This document shows positions 54,409 to 62,737 of a DNA stretch of 64,000 nucleotides, piece after piece; the stretch's first letter is position 1; every line of letters starts with the position of its first letter. The notes under the pieces are model-generated. The model made no database searches and had not been told where the DNA came from. It saw only the letters and a list, made by a program, of their open reading frames with translations. Origin of the DNA: Telluria mixta (lineage in GTDB: Bacteria > Pseudomonadota > Gammaproteobacteria > Burkholderiales > Burkholderiaceae_D); the NCBI RefSeq assembly GCF_029223865.1, contig NZ_CP119520.1:6324001-6388000 (forward strand). The letters run 5' to 3'. Position numbers and translations under genes: made by a program.

Positions 54409-54420
54409 GGCCGCGACGCG

Positions 54421-54972
54421 TCAGCCCAGGTAGAAACAGCGGGCGCAGGCCTGGCGGTAGCTCTCGTTGCCGCCGATGCTGACCTGCTCGCCTTCGCGGA
54501 TGCGACGGCCTTCCGGATCGACCCGGATGTTCATCGTCGCCTTCTTGCCGCACGTGCAGATGTTCTTGATTTCCTCGATGTCGTCGGCCAGCGCCAGCAG
54601 GTGCGCCGAGCCAGGGAACGGGTCACCGCGGAAATCGCTGCGCAGGCCGTAGCAGATGACGGGCACGCCGCGCACCTGCGCCAGCTGGTGCAGTTGTACG
54701 ACCTGCTCCTTCGTCAGGAACTGGGCTTCGTCGACGAGCACGCACGACACGGCCGGCGCCTTGTCCAGGAAATTGGTGTCCTTGTCGAACACGTCGGTCT
54801 GGCGCTGCGGGCCCAGGCGCGACGTGATCTGGCCCACGCCGTAGCGGTCGTCGATGGCGGCCGTGTACAGCTGCACCTTCTGGCCCTGCTCTTCGTAGTT
54901 GTGCGCGACCTGCAGCAACGACGTCGACTTGCCCGCGTTCATTGCCGAATACCTGAAATAGAGTTTTGCCAC
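54421..54972 (-). CDS. tdk: thymidine kinase (type II)
   Basis: A 183-residue enzyme phosphorylating thymidine. Near the N-terminus is the P-loop YSAMNAGKSTSLL. The Walker-B-like VSCVLVDEAQFLT, the lasso region GVPVICYGLRSDFRGDPFPG, the zinc-binding pairs ICTC and ACARC and the closing SIGGNESYRQACARC follow. The start is GTG 54972 with AGGACAGGG upstream. The longer open frame upstream is antisense to the acylase gene and rejected. Confidence 0.94.
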   Translation of the reverse strand: MAKLYFRYSAMNAGKSTSLLQVAHNYEEQGQKVQLYTAAIDDRYGVGQITSRLGPQRQTDVFDKDTNFLDKAPAVSCVLVDEAQFLTKEQVVQLHQLAQVRGVPVICYGLRSDFRGDPFPGSAHLLALADDIEEIKNICTCGKKATMNIRVDPEGRRIREGEQVSIGGNESYRQACARCFYLG

Positions 54973-55058
54973 TGCCCTGTCCTGCCCTGGAATACCGTTG
55001 TTCGATCCGGCGATTATAGCAATCCGGCATGGCGCGGCGCCAGCGCCGCCGGCCTGCG

Positions 55059-57299
55059 TCAATCCCCCGGGTGATATTTGCGCTCGAGCTGCTTCTCGAT
55101 GTCTTCCTTGTAGTACAGCACGTCCTTGAATTCGCCGCGGCTGTACATCGCGGCCTGGTCCGCGAAATGGGGAGACGCCGGATCCCCGCTCTCGCCGCCG
55201 GCCAGGATGCTCTTTGCGCGCAGGCGTGGGCCGAACTCGACGGCCGCGACGAAACTGTTGCCGCGGTCGCCATAGATCCGCTTCGTCGTCTGCTTCGCCG
55301 TCATGCCGAAGGAAGCCAGCGAGCCCCAGTTCGCCGACGTGAAACCGACGGGCAGGCTCGGCTTGCTGTCGTCGTACTGCTGGTCGACGGCGCCCGACAG
55401 GCGCTGGAAGCGATTGATCTCGCCCCACGGCGTCTTCCAGCTGCCGAAGTCGGACAGCAAGCGGTCGCTCGCGCGGGACAGCGCATCGAGGCGCTCCTGC
55501 GGCGTCAACCGCGTCTGCACGAAATCGACGACCGGCACGCGCTGCGCCTTCGCCCGATTCGATGCCTGCGCAACCATGTCCTGGCCCCAGTACACGGCGA
55601 GCGACGTCGGCACGGACGCCGTCGAGAAGCGCAGGTCCCAGCCGCGCAGCAGCGCCACCTGGCCGGCGAGCTTCGCCTTCAGCGGATCGCTGTCCGGCAA
55701 CGCGTCCCAATCCTTCGCCAGGGCCGGGACGAGCGGCTCGAACGCCGTCAGGTAGCTGTCGTAAGCCTTCGCGATGAGGCCGTCGAGCGTGAGATCGCGC
55801 GCATCGTGCAGCACGCGCTCCGCGTGCACGCCGCGCGGATTCTGCGGCAGCGACCACATATACGTCGGATACGTCGAGCAATCCGGACTGCTCGCGCCGA
55901 AGCCCGTGCACGGCCAGTTGTTCGTGTTGGAGATATAGCCGCTGCCCGGGTTGAACAGCGTGATCGTCTCGCCGACGTCGTGCAGGCCCTTCCACTCGGT
56001 GGCCGGATCGCTGCCGTTGACGGGCTTCGTCCAGTCGAAACGCGGGTCGCGGCGCGGGATGAAATTGCCGTGGAAGTAGGCGATATTGCCGTCCGCATCC
56101 GCGTACACCGTGTTGTTCGACGAATTCGTGCGCAGGTCCATCACCTTGCGGAACGCCGCGTAGTCGCGCGCCTTCGTGCGGCCGTACGACTGCATCAGTG
56201 CGTGCACCGGGTCGTCCATCATGCGCACCGCCACCCACTTGCCGTCCTGCGTGCGGATGACGGGACCGTGGTGCGTGAAGTACGCGGTGACGGTGCGCGT
56301 CGCCATGCCGTTCGCGGTTTTATAGGGCAGCGCGATGGTCTTCGCGCGCACGGCCCGTTCCCCGGCGCCGTACTTGTAGACGAAGCCGGAGTCGCGCCTG
56401 TCCACCGTTTCCAGGTACTCGTCGATGACATCGCCGCCACCGGACGTGTGCATCCAGCCGACGCGGTCGTTGAAGCCCTGGTAGATGAAGAACTGGCCCC
56501 ACGTGACGGCGCCGTACGCGTTCAGGCCTTCGCCGCTCACCATGTGGATCTCGGGACGGAAGTAGAACGACGTGTGCGGATTGATCATCAGCAGCGCGTG
56601 GCCACCGGCCGTGAGGCGCGGCGCGATGGCGAAGCCGTTCGAGCCGCGCGGCTCGGGGTCGAACCCCTTGTCGGCCACCTTCTCGGCCTGCGCGACGACG
56701 GGCGCTCGCGCGGCACCATAAAACGCTTGCAGTGCCTTCAGGTCGATGGTCTCGATGTCGCCGCCGATGCTGCCCTCGCTGAACGCGAGCGCCATCCACG
56801 GCTCGAAGCGCGTGATCAGCTTCGGCTTCACCTGCGGACGGGTAACGAGATACCAGTTCAAACCATCCGCATACGCATCCATCAGCTTCTTCAGCCAGGC
56901 CGGACTGTCTGCGTACTTCGCCTTGAGCTCGACCGGATCGATGTACAGCTTCATGCGCAGGTCGCGCCAGATCTCCTTCTCGCCTTCGACCTCGGCCAGC
57001 CGCCCCAACGCGTTGATGTAATTGAGTTCGACGCGGTTGAAATCATCCTCGGCCTGCGCGAACAGCATGCCGAACACGGCGTCCGCATCCGTCTTGCCGA
57101 AGACGTGCGGGATGCCCCACTTGTCGCGCAGGATCGTCACGCGCCGTGCCATCGCCTGCATGCGCGCGCGTTCGGCCGACGTGAACGCGGCCTGCGTCTG
57201 CGTGGCGGCCGGCGCCGCAGCCTGCACAGCCACGGGTTGGGCGAGCGCGAGCAGCGCGGCACAGGCGATGGCGACCGGGGTCGCGCGGGACATCGTCAT
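55059..57299 (-). CDS. penicillin acylase family protein (N-terminal nucleophile hydrolase)
   Basis: A 746-residue secreted S45 amidohydrolase. A signal peptide (to ~28) precedes the alpha subunit (~50-200, VTILRDKWGIPHVFGKTDAD). After a spacer the autocatalytic site is PRGSNGF, with Ser220 the expected new N-terminal nucleophile of the beta chain. HALLMINPHTSFYFRPEIHM and the long beta domain follow. Family members hydrolyse penicillin G, cephalosporins, acyl-homoserine lactones or aculeacin. The substrate here is not predictable; quorum-signal acylase is one option. AGGAG precedes the ATG. It lies 13 bases after the ParB-like gene. Confidence 0.87.
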   Translation of the reverse strand: MTMSRATPVAIACAALLALAQPVAVQAAAPAATQTQAAFTSAERARMQAMARRVTILRDKWGIPHVFGKTDADAVFGMLFAQAEDDFNRVELNYINALGRLAEVEGEKEIWRDLRMKLYIDPVELKAKYADSPAWLKKLMDAYADGLNWYLVTRPQVKPKLITRFEPWMALAFSEGSIGGDIETIDLKALQAFYGAARAPVVAQAEKVADKGFDPEPRGSNGFAIAPRLTAGGHALLMINPHTSFYFRPEIHMVSGEGLNAYGAVTWGQFFIYQGFNDRVGWMHTSGGGDVIDEYLETVDRRDSGFVYKYGAGERAVRAKTIALPYKTANGMATRTVTAYFTHHGPVIRTQDGKWVAVRMMDDPVHALMQSYGRTKARDYAAFRKVMDLRTNSSNNTVYADADGNIAYFHGNFIPRRDPRFDWTKPVNGSDPATEWKGLHDVGETITLFNPGSGYISNTNNWPCTGFGASSPDCSTYPTYMWSLPQNPRGVHAERVLHDARDLTLDGLIAKAYDSYLTAFEPLVPALAKDWDALPDSDPLKAKLAGQVALLRGWDLRFSTASVPTSLAVYWGQDMVAQASNRAKAQRVPVVDFVQTRLTPQERLDALSRASDRLLSDFGSWKTPWGEINRFQRLSGAVDQQYDDSKPSLPVGFTSANWGSLASFGMTAKQTTKRIYGDRGNSFVAAVEFGPRLRAKSILAGGESGDPASPHFADQAAMYSRGEFKDVLYYKEDIEKQLERKYHPGD

Positions 57300-57312
57300 G
57301 GGATCTCCTGGA

Positions 57313-58122
57313 TCAGGCGCCGCCGAGCGCGGCGAGCTTCTGGCGCAGCACTTCGTTTTCCGTCAGCAGGGTGGCGACGCGGTCCTTCAGTTCGCCGACC
57401 TGGGCCCGCAACGCCTTCACCTGGTCTTCCGGCGAATCGGGGACGGTCTCCTTCTTCGGCTTGGCGCCGGCCTTCTGTTCGCGCACCTGGCGCGCGGCCT
57501 GCTGCAGCTCCTTGCGCCCACCGGCGACGGCCGCGACCTGCGCTTCCGGCGGCAGCGACGCGACACTGGCGGCGGCGCTGACGGAAATCGTCCCGCTGCG
57601 CACGGCGTCGACCAGTTCCGGCGCCGCCGTCTTGCGGATGCGCTCGATCTGGCTCAGCGTGTTCGCCGACACCCGCGCAGCCTTCGCGACGTCCTCGCGC
57701 GTGCTCCACGGCGGGTCGGCCGGATCGTCGACCGGTTCCTGTTCCGCCTGCTCCGGCGGTGCCTCGGCGGCACGCTGGGCCGCGCGTGCGGCGACGATTT
57801 CCTTCTTGCGCAGCGCCAGCATGCCGCGCTGGAAGTCGGACACGCTGCGGCGCGCGAGGTTATTGTCGATGACCCACAGCATGACGTCTTCCAGCGAGTC
57901 GAACTTGTCGTTGTTGACGGTGCGGAACGGAATGCCGTGCTTCGTGCAGATGTCGTAGCGGTTATGCCCGTCGATCAGGACGTCGCGCCACAGCACGAGG
58001 GCGTCGCGGCAGCCGTCGGCCAGCAGGCTGCGCTCGAGCGCCGCGTATTCGACGGGTGTGAGGGGATCGATGAAAGAGCGGAGTTCCTCGTTGATCGTGA
58101 TATTCAAAGTGTGTCCTTGCAT
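57313..58122 (-). CDS. ParB/Srx-fold N-terminal nuclease-like protein
   Basis: A 269-residue soluble protein. Residues ~10-90 match the ParB N-terminal domain of plasmid-type stand-alone proteins (IDPLTPVEYAALERSLLADG, ALVLWRDVLIDGHNRYDICT). A helix-turn-helix resembling a KorB/ParB DNA-binding domain follows (WSTREDVAKAARVSANTLSQ), and residues ~225-269 form a Leu-heptad coiled coil (LRAQVGELKDRVATLLTENE). There is no ParA next to it, so it is unlikely to be the chromosome partition ParB. The start MQGHTLN at 58122 has AGGAAA upstream. Its role is unknown. Confidence 0.8.
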   Translation of the reverse strand: MQGHTLNITINEELRSFIDPLTPVEYAALERSLLADGCRDALVLWRDVLIDGHNRYDICTKHGIPFRTVNNDKFDSLEDVMLWVIDNNLARRSVSDFQRGMLALRKKEIVAARAAQRAAEAPPEQAEQEPVDDPADPPWSTREDVAKAARVSANTLSQIERIRKTAAPELVDAVRSGTISVSAAASVASLPPEAQVAAVAGGRKELQQAARQVREQKAGAKPKKETVPDSPEDQVKALRAQVGELKDRVATLLTENEVLRQKLAALGGA

Positions 58123-58270
58123 GTTTCCTGCCGCGACGCAGACGGCCGCGGGCGTATCGCCCCGCATGCTACACCATGCGCCGCCGGCCGGCACGCGTCA
58201 TGCATGTTGAATGGAAACTTTTCCCGGATCGGCGCAGAATGAAGCGGACTCAACCTTCAGGGAGCGAGCG

Positions 58271-58540
58271 ATGAATCGACGCCATGACCGCATATCTGCC
58301 ATGTTCATCGATGCCGTGTTGAACGGCAGCCCCCAGCACGGCATCGCACACGCCGCGCGCCTGCTGCATGAGGATGGGGTGCCGTTCGACGTCGCGTTGC
58401 GCGTACTGACGCGGCCAGTGGGGCGGCGCCAGGGGCCGCGTCCGCCGCATGTGCTGGTGGCGGCAGCGGCGGCGCTCGTGAGGCCGTTCGGCTCGGCCCA
58501 TCGGTGGGAGGCGCCGGACAAGTCAACCTTGCAATTTTGA
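58271..58540 (+). CDS. small hypothetical protein, 89 residues
   Basis: A basic helical protein: MNRRHDRISAMFIDAVLNGS, then HAARLLHEDGVPFDVALRVL and a basic RPVGRRQGPRPP link. The pattern of two helices suggests a nucleic-acid-binding or regulatory role, but no family is recognised. The start at 58271 follows GGGAGC; the 20-residue extension upstream lacks a ribosome-binding site. It lies just upstream of tRNA-Leu. Confidence 0.6.
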   Translation: MNRRHDRISAMFIDAVLNGSPQHGIAHAARLLHEDGVPFDVALRVLTRPVGRRQGPRPPHVLVAAAAALVRPFGSAHRWEAPDKSTLQF

Positions 58541-58568
58541 CCCTGAACGGGTCCGGCTGTGCTAGAAT
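58537..58568 (+). promoter_or_regulatory. promoter of tRNA-Leu
   Basis: TAGAAT (58563-58568) is preceded by TGC, an extended -10 signal, with TTGACC at 58537-58542 giving a long 20-base spacer. The tRNA begins 11 bases after the -10 box. Confidence 0.5.
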
Positions 58569-58578
58569 CCTGCCCGCT

Positions 58579-58665
58579 GCCCGGATGGTGAAACTGGTAG
58601 ACACCCGGGACTTAAAATCCCGTGCCAGCGATGGCGTGCCGGTTCGATCCCGGCTCCGGGCACCA
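58579..58665 (+). tRNA. tRNA-Leu (anticodon UAA)
   Basis: An 87-base tRNA with encoded CCA. The acceptor GCCCGGA pairs with TCCGGGC. The anticodon stem CGGGA/TCCCG holds the loop CTTAAAA, anticodon TAA at 58613-58615. A long variable arm (TGCCAGCGATGGCGTG) and the T-arm GGTTCGATCC mark a class II leucine tRNA. It reads UUA and UUG. Confidence 0.97.
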
Positions 58666-58701
58666 CAACCCAAGCCGTACGCGGCGGCAGCGCCGAAGCG
58701 A

Positions 58702-59952
58702 TCACGCCAAGGTCTCGCCGACGTCTTCCGTCGCCCGCGCATCCTGGACCTGGTTCCGCCCACCCCGCTTCGCCGCATACAATGCCGCATCTGCCCGCTG
58801 CAGCAGGCTCTCCAGCGACTCGCCTTCATCGAGGCTGGCGACACCGACGCTGACCGTAAAGCGCACAACCCCGGCACCAGCTCCAGCCACGTCAGCCCGT
58901 TCGAGCGTCCGCCGCAATTCGTCGGCAAGGCGCACGGCCGCGTCCGCATCCGTGTCCGGCAGCAGGACCGCGAATTCCTCCCCTCCCAGGCGCGCACAGA
59001 CATCGCCGCGCAGCACAGTGCCCGTCCGCGCAACGAGGTCGGCCAGCACCTGGTCGCCGACCGCGTGGCCGTGGGTGTCGTTGATGGCCTTGAAGTGGTC
59101 GACGTCGAAGATCAGCAAAGACAGCGGCCCGCCCCTACGCACGGCATCCGCGTGGGCGCGCTCGGCGCGGCCGAAAAAGGCGCGACGCGACCAGGCGCCC
59201 GTCAGGTGGTCGTGTTCCGCCGCGTACCGGGCCTGGCCGATCAGTCCGGCGTTCGCCATCATTACGGCGCCCAGGGTCAAGCCGGGCAGCGCCAGCGTGC
59301 CGAGGGCAAAGCAGACGAGGTTGACGGGCGATGAATCGAACAGCGTCACCTGGGCGTCATGGTGGGACGCATACATCACGGCGCGCACCGCGTGGGCCGC
59401 CGCCAGCGTCAGCGCGGCCCCGAACGCGAAGCGGATCGGATAGCGGGCCCGGTCCGGATGTGCCCACGGCCGCAGCCCCCAGGCCATGGCCACGCACACG
59501 ATGCCGTGGAAGAAAGACGACAGCGCCACGCGCACCGCCATCGCGTCGACGCCATAGTGGAATATGCCCAGCGCCACGGTCGATGCCGTCACCAGCGCGG
59601 CCAGCGCGCGGTATGGCGCACGGCGGCCGAGGTGGCGTTCGAAACCGGCAAGCATCAGCGCCGGCGCGCCCAGGAACAGCAGGTTCGCGACGTCGATGGA
59701 CAGCACGTCCGGAATCCGCCCGCGGGCGGCGAACAGCAGCAGCGCCACGATCGCCAGGACGTTGGCACACGTCCACTCACGCACACCAGCCACGCTGCTC
59801 CGCGCGACCGAACGCAAGACCATCAGCATGATCGCCGACAGTGCGATGGTGACAAATAGAAAGAGTAAAGCGCTCAAATCGGAACCGGCTGGATGGGCTG
59901 ACCGTGCAACACTGTCGAGAATGGCACGATATCCTGGAAAGGCGCGCAACAT
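58702..59952 (-). CDS. membrane-anchored diguanylate cyclase (GGDEF)
   Basis: A 416-residue protein. About seven hydrophobic helices occupy residues ~25-235 (for example ALLFLFVTIALSAIMLMVL), followed by a GGDEF domain (~245-405) with HDHLTGAWSRRAFF, FDVDHFKAINDTHGHAVGD and the active site RLGGEEFAVL (GGEEF 323-327). The I-site position reads LRGD, not RxxD, so product inhibition by that site is unlikely. The architecture is like the 7-helix MASE-type sensors. It is convergent with tRNA-Leu. The start ATG 59952 has no clear ribosome-binding site. Confidence 0.88.
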   Translation of the reverse strand: MLRAFPGYRAILDSVARSAHPAGSDLSALLFLFVTIALSAIMLMVLRSVARSSVAGVREWTCANVLAIVALLLFAARGRIPDVLSIDVANLLFLGAPALMLAGFERHLGRRAPYRALAALVTASTVALGIFHYGVDAMAVRVALSSFFHGIVCVAMAWGLRPWAHPDRARYPIRFAFGAALTLAAAHAVRAVMYASHHDAQVTLFDSSPVNLVCFALGTLALPGLTLGAVMMANAGLIGQARYAAEHDHLTGAWSRRAFFGRAERAHADAVRRGGPLSLLIFDVDHFKAINDTHGHAVGDQVLADLVARTGTVLRGDVCARLGGEEFAVLLPDTDADAAVRLADELRRTLERADVAGAGAGVVRFTVSVGVASLDEGESLESLLQRADAALYAAKRGGRNQVQDARATEDVGETLA

Positions 59953-60061
59953 TGCGCGGTGGAAATAAACATGAGTTTAGCAAATTCGAGTACCGAAATA
60001 TTTCCATCGAAGAAACTTTCAGTCTATTTTTGGCAAAATCGATGAAGAAAAGCCGAGCACG

Positions 60062-61102
60062 ATGACCCAGAAACAACAGGCACCACTGCATGGCAGCCAG
60101 GCATCCACGGAGCGCATCCAGTCCGTCGACGTCTTCCGGGTCCTGGCGATCGCTGCCGTCATCGCGCTGCACACGGCACCGCACACGGGACCGGACGCGG
60201 TCGGGTTGCGCTTCGACGTCCGCACGGTGTGCGACCAGCTGGAGCGCTTCGCGGTGCCGCTGTTCTTCATGTTGTCCGGCTATTTCTGGGCCGGCCGCTG
60301 CCAGGACCGCGCCGCGTGCTGGAAGGCCGGCATTGCCCTCGCGCGCCGCGTCCTCGTGGTGTTCGTCGCGTGGTCCGTCATCTATTTCCTCATCACCGTC
60401 GCGGCGGCGGGTTGGCAAGCGGCCACGCGTCCCCTGCCCGGCCTGCCCACCCTGCTGCTGCAGGGCACCAAGGTCCATCTGTGGTTCCTGCCGGCACTGG
60501 CGCTGGCGGCCCTCGTCAGCGGCGCCCTGCTCGCGCGCGGGCGCGAACGCACGCTCCTCGTGCTGGCCATCGCGTTGTACGCGGCCGGGCTCGCCGGCAA
60601 GGCATATGCCGACACGCCCATCGGTTTCCACACGCACGTGAATATGCGCAATGGCCTGTGCTTCAGCCTGATCATGTTCGTCACCGGGACCCGGCTGCGG
60701 CGCATGGGCCCCCGACCGTCCTGGCGCCGCCTCGGGCCCGCGCTTGCACTGGGCGGACTGGCCCTGCAGGTAGCCGAGGTCGCCTGGCTGCACGCAGGTT
60801 GGGGCACGAACATGGCGCAGGATTTCGTGCTCGGCACATATTTCTACGGGCTGGGCATGACGATGCTGGCCCTGTCCGATCCGGCGCCGCTGCGCGCTCC
60901 CCGCCTCGCGGGACTCGGTCCGCTCGTGCTGGGCATTTATGCGTCGCACTTCCTGTTCGTCGACCTGCTCGCGCGCCCGGATTCGCCGCTGCGCGCCGTC
61001 CCCGGCTGGGATATCATCGTCGTCGCCCTCGTGTTCGCGCTGTCGCTGGCGCTGACGGGGCTGTTGTGGCGGTTCGCGCCCACGCGCCGCCTCGTCGCAT
61101 GA
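60062..61102 (+). CDS. acyltransferase family 3 (OafA/WecH-like) membrane protein
   Basis: A 346-residue protein with about ten membrane helices. RIQSVDVFRVLAIAAVIALH with the following His is the Acyl_transf_3 opening. FAVPLFFMLSGYFWAG is the second conserved block, and VHLWFLPALALAAL and GLGPLVLGIYASHFLFVDLL are later ones. The family O-acetylates sugars or lipids at the membrane. No polysaccharide genes are adjacent, so the acceptor is unknown. The ABM gene follows 15 bases downstream. Confidence 0.87.
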   Translation: MTQKQQAPLHGSQASTERIQSVDVFRVLAIAAVIALHTAPHTGPDAVGLRFDVRTVCDQLERFAVPLFFMLSGYFWAGRCQDRAACWKAGIALARRVLVVFVAWSVIYFLITVAAAGWQAATRPLPGLPTLLLQGTKVHLWFLPALALAALVSGALLARGRERTLLVLAIALYAAGLAGKAYADTPIGFHTHVNMRNGLCFSLIMFVTGTRLRRMGPRPSWRRLGPALALGGLALQVAEVAWLHAGWGTNMAQDFVLGTYFYGLGMTMLALSDPAPLRAPRLAGLGPLVLGIYASHFLFVDLLARPDSPLRAVPGWDIIVVALVFALSLALTGLLWRFAPTRRLVA

Positions 61103-61117
61103 ACCGAGGAACTCATC

Positions 61118-61429
61118 ATGTACGGATTGATCGGCAAGATCCTTTGCACACCCGGCCAGCGCGATACGCTGACGGCCATCCTCGCCCACGGCACGACCGG
61201 CATGCCGGGTTGCATCAGCTACGTCATCGCACACGACGCTGCCGATTCGGACGCCATCTGGGTGACCGAGGTATGGGACAGCCAGCACAGCCACCAGGCA
61301 TCGCTGGCACTGCCCTCGGTACAGGCCGCCATCGCGAAGGCGCGGCCCCTGATCGCCGGTTTCGGCGAACGTGTCGAGACGCTGCCCGTCGCCGGTCCGG
61401 GCCTCCCCGCACCAGGGCTCCCCGACTGA
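61118..61429 (+). CDS. antibiotic biosynthesis monooxygenase (ABM) domain protein
   Basis: A 103-residue single dimeric alpha-beta barrel domain. MYGLIGKILCTPGQRDTLTA, MPGCISYVIAHDAADSDAIW and VTEVWDSQHSHQASLALPSV are the usual ABM strands and helix. Such proteins are quinol monooxygenases, haem-degrading or simply small-ligand proteins. GAGGAA precedes the ATG. It is probably co-transcribed with the acyltransferase gene. Confidence 0.85.
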   Translation: MYGLIGKILCTPGQRDTLTAILAHGTTGMPGCISYVIAHDAADSDAIWVTEVWDSQHSHQASLALPSVQAAIAKARPLIAGFGERVETLPVAGPGLPAPGLPD

Positions 61430-61487
61430 ACGGCACGGCGCGCCCTAACGGACGACCGCCGTTGCCCATCTGCGCTACCATCGTCCC

Positions 61488-62159
61488 ATGTGTGGACGAT
61501 TTGACCAAAGCCAGACCGCGCGCCATTACGCCAACCTGATCGGCTGGACCGATGCCGTGTTCGACAGCGAGTCGAGACCGACGACGAATGCGGCGCCGGG
61601 TACCTATCGCCCCGTCATGCACGTGCAGGACGGCGAGCACCGCGTGGACGACGTGTTCTGGAGTTACCGCGCCAAATGGGCCGAAGGCAAAGTGCCCATC
61701 GTCATCAACGCCCGGCTGGAAAAGCTGGCCAACCGCTACTGGTCGCGGCTCGTCAAGAACGGGCGCGGGATCGTCCCGGCCGAGGGCTGGTACGAGTGGA
61801 CGGGAGAAAAAGGCCACAAGCAACCGTGGCACATCCACCGCAAGGACCACGCCCCGCTGTTCATGCTGGCCGTCGCCAACTTCGGGCCGTTCGAGGAGAA
61901 CCGCGCCGAGGCCGGCTTCGTCATCGTCACGGACGACGCCTCCGGCGGCATGCTGGACATCCACGACCGCCGCCCCGTCGTTCTGGAAGCGGAAGACGCG
62001 AAACTCTGGCTCGATCCGGGCCTGTCGCCCGAGCAGGCCATCGAACTGGCGCGCCATGCGGCCGTGCCTGCGGACGCCTTCGAGTGGTACAAGGTCAGCA
62101 CGGCCGTGAACCGGGCCGGCGCGGACGGTCCGGAGATCGTCCGGCCTCTGGACGACTGA
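61488..62159 (+). CDS. yedK: SRAP-domain abasic-site protein (YedK/HMCES family)
   Basis: A 223-residue protein that shields abasic sites in single-stranded DNA through a thiazolidine crosslink. Cys2 directly follows the initiator Met (MCGRFDQSQTARHYA) and becomes the N-terminal nucleophile. The other active-site residues are Asn74 (IVINARLE), Glu103 (PAEGWYEW) and His159 (GGMLDIHDRRPVVL). All match the family. Members are often SOS-linked; no LexA box is evident in the short upstream gap. Confidence 0.94.
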   Translation: MCGRFDQSQTARHYANLIGWTDAVFDSESRPTTNAAPGTYRPVMHVQDGEHRVDDVFWSYRAKWAEGKVPIVINARLEKLANRYWSRLVKNGRGIVPAEGWYEWTGEKGHKQPWHIHRKDHAPLFMLAVANFGPFEENRAEAGFVIVTDDASGGMLDIHDRRPVVLEAEDAKLWLDPGLSPEQAIELARHAAVPADAFEWYKVSTAVNRAGADGPEIVRPLDD

Positions 62160-62312
62160 CGTATCCCCAATCAAACATTTCCTCTGGTCAGCCTCGAAAC
62201 GAAGGCTGAGAACCATTTCGCAAACGCCGTTATGACCTATGTCGTATCGAATGTCGCAACCAAGCGCGGCGATCGATGGTCATACGAGACCACATGACGA
62301 AAGGGTTGCGCA

Positions 62313-62683
62313 ATGGGTGACTACCTGAGGATCCAAGAAATGTTGAAGGAAGGCGAAGCCTATGCCGGCCTGATACTCGGCAAGAACGGCGAGTCCGACT
62401 ACCACCTGGTGCTGCTGCCGGACGAAGCGTCCGACGTCAGCTGGCCCGCCGCGCGCGAATGGGCTGCCGCGCAGCAGGGCGAGCTGCCGACACGGCGCGA
62501 ACTTGCCCTGCTGTTCGCCAACATGCGCGAAGGTTTCGACCGTGTCTGGTACTGGTCGAGCGAGGCCCACGACACACGGCCGCAACTGGTCTGGGGCAGA
62601 ACTTTGCCAGCGGCATCCAGACCGTGTATGGCCGTCCGTTCCGCGGGCATGCCCGTGCGATCCGGCGCATCGAGGCCGGATGA
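62313..62683 (+). pseudogene. DUF1566-like protein, interrupted by a one-base frameshift
   Basis: The 5' part (MGDYLRIQEMLKEGEAYAGL ... LPTRRELALLFANMREGFDR then VWYWSSEAHDT) matches the DUF1566 pattern of a Trp/Tyr-rich lectin-like fold. At the G4 run (62593-62596) the family sequence continues in the -1 frame: GQNFASGIQTVYGRPFRGHA and RAIRRIEAG, stopping at 62683. One added G gives an intact ~123-residue protein. In the sequence as given, the frame instead runs on as an Arg-rich tail into the M28 gene's antisense. The function of the family is unknown. Confidence 0.78.
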
Positions 62684-62737
62684 CGGTAACGGCAGGCGGC
62701 GCGCCGCCTGCCGCATGGCAACTTCAGCTTTTACCTT

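Noticed and set aside
57313..58122. Chromosomal ParB, hinting at a nearby origin
   Set aside because: No parA, parS, gidA/gidB or dnaA context is present, and the protein architecture differs from chromosomal ParB.
62182..62212. Hairpin TCAGCCT...AGGCTGA between the SRAP and DUF1566-like genes as a terminator
   Set aside because: The stem is plausible but no T-run follows, so it is not called.
62230..62284. Inverted repeat TATGACC ... GGTCATA in the same gap
   Set aside because: Seven-base arms 41 bases apart are expected by chance, and no gene for a local regulator is adjacent.
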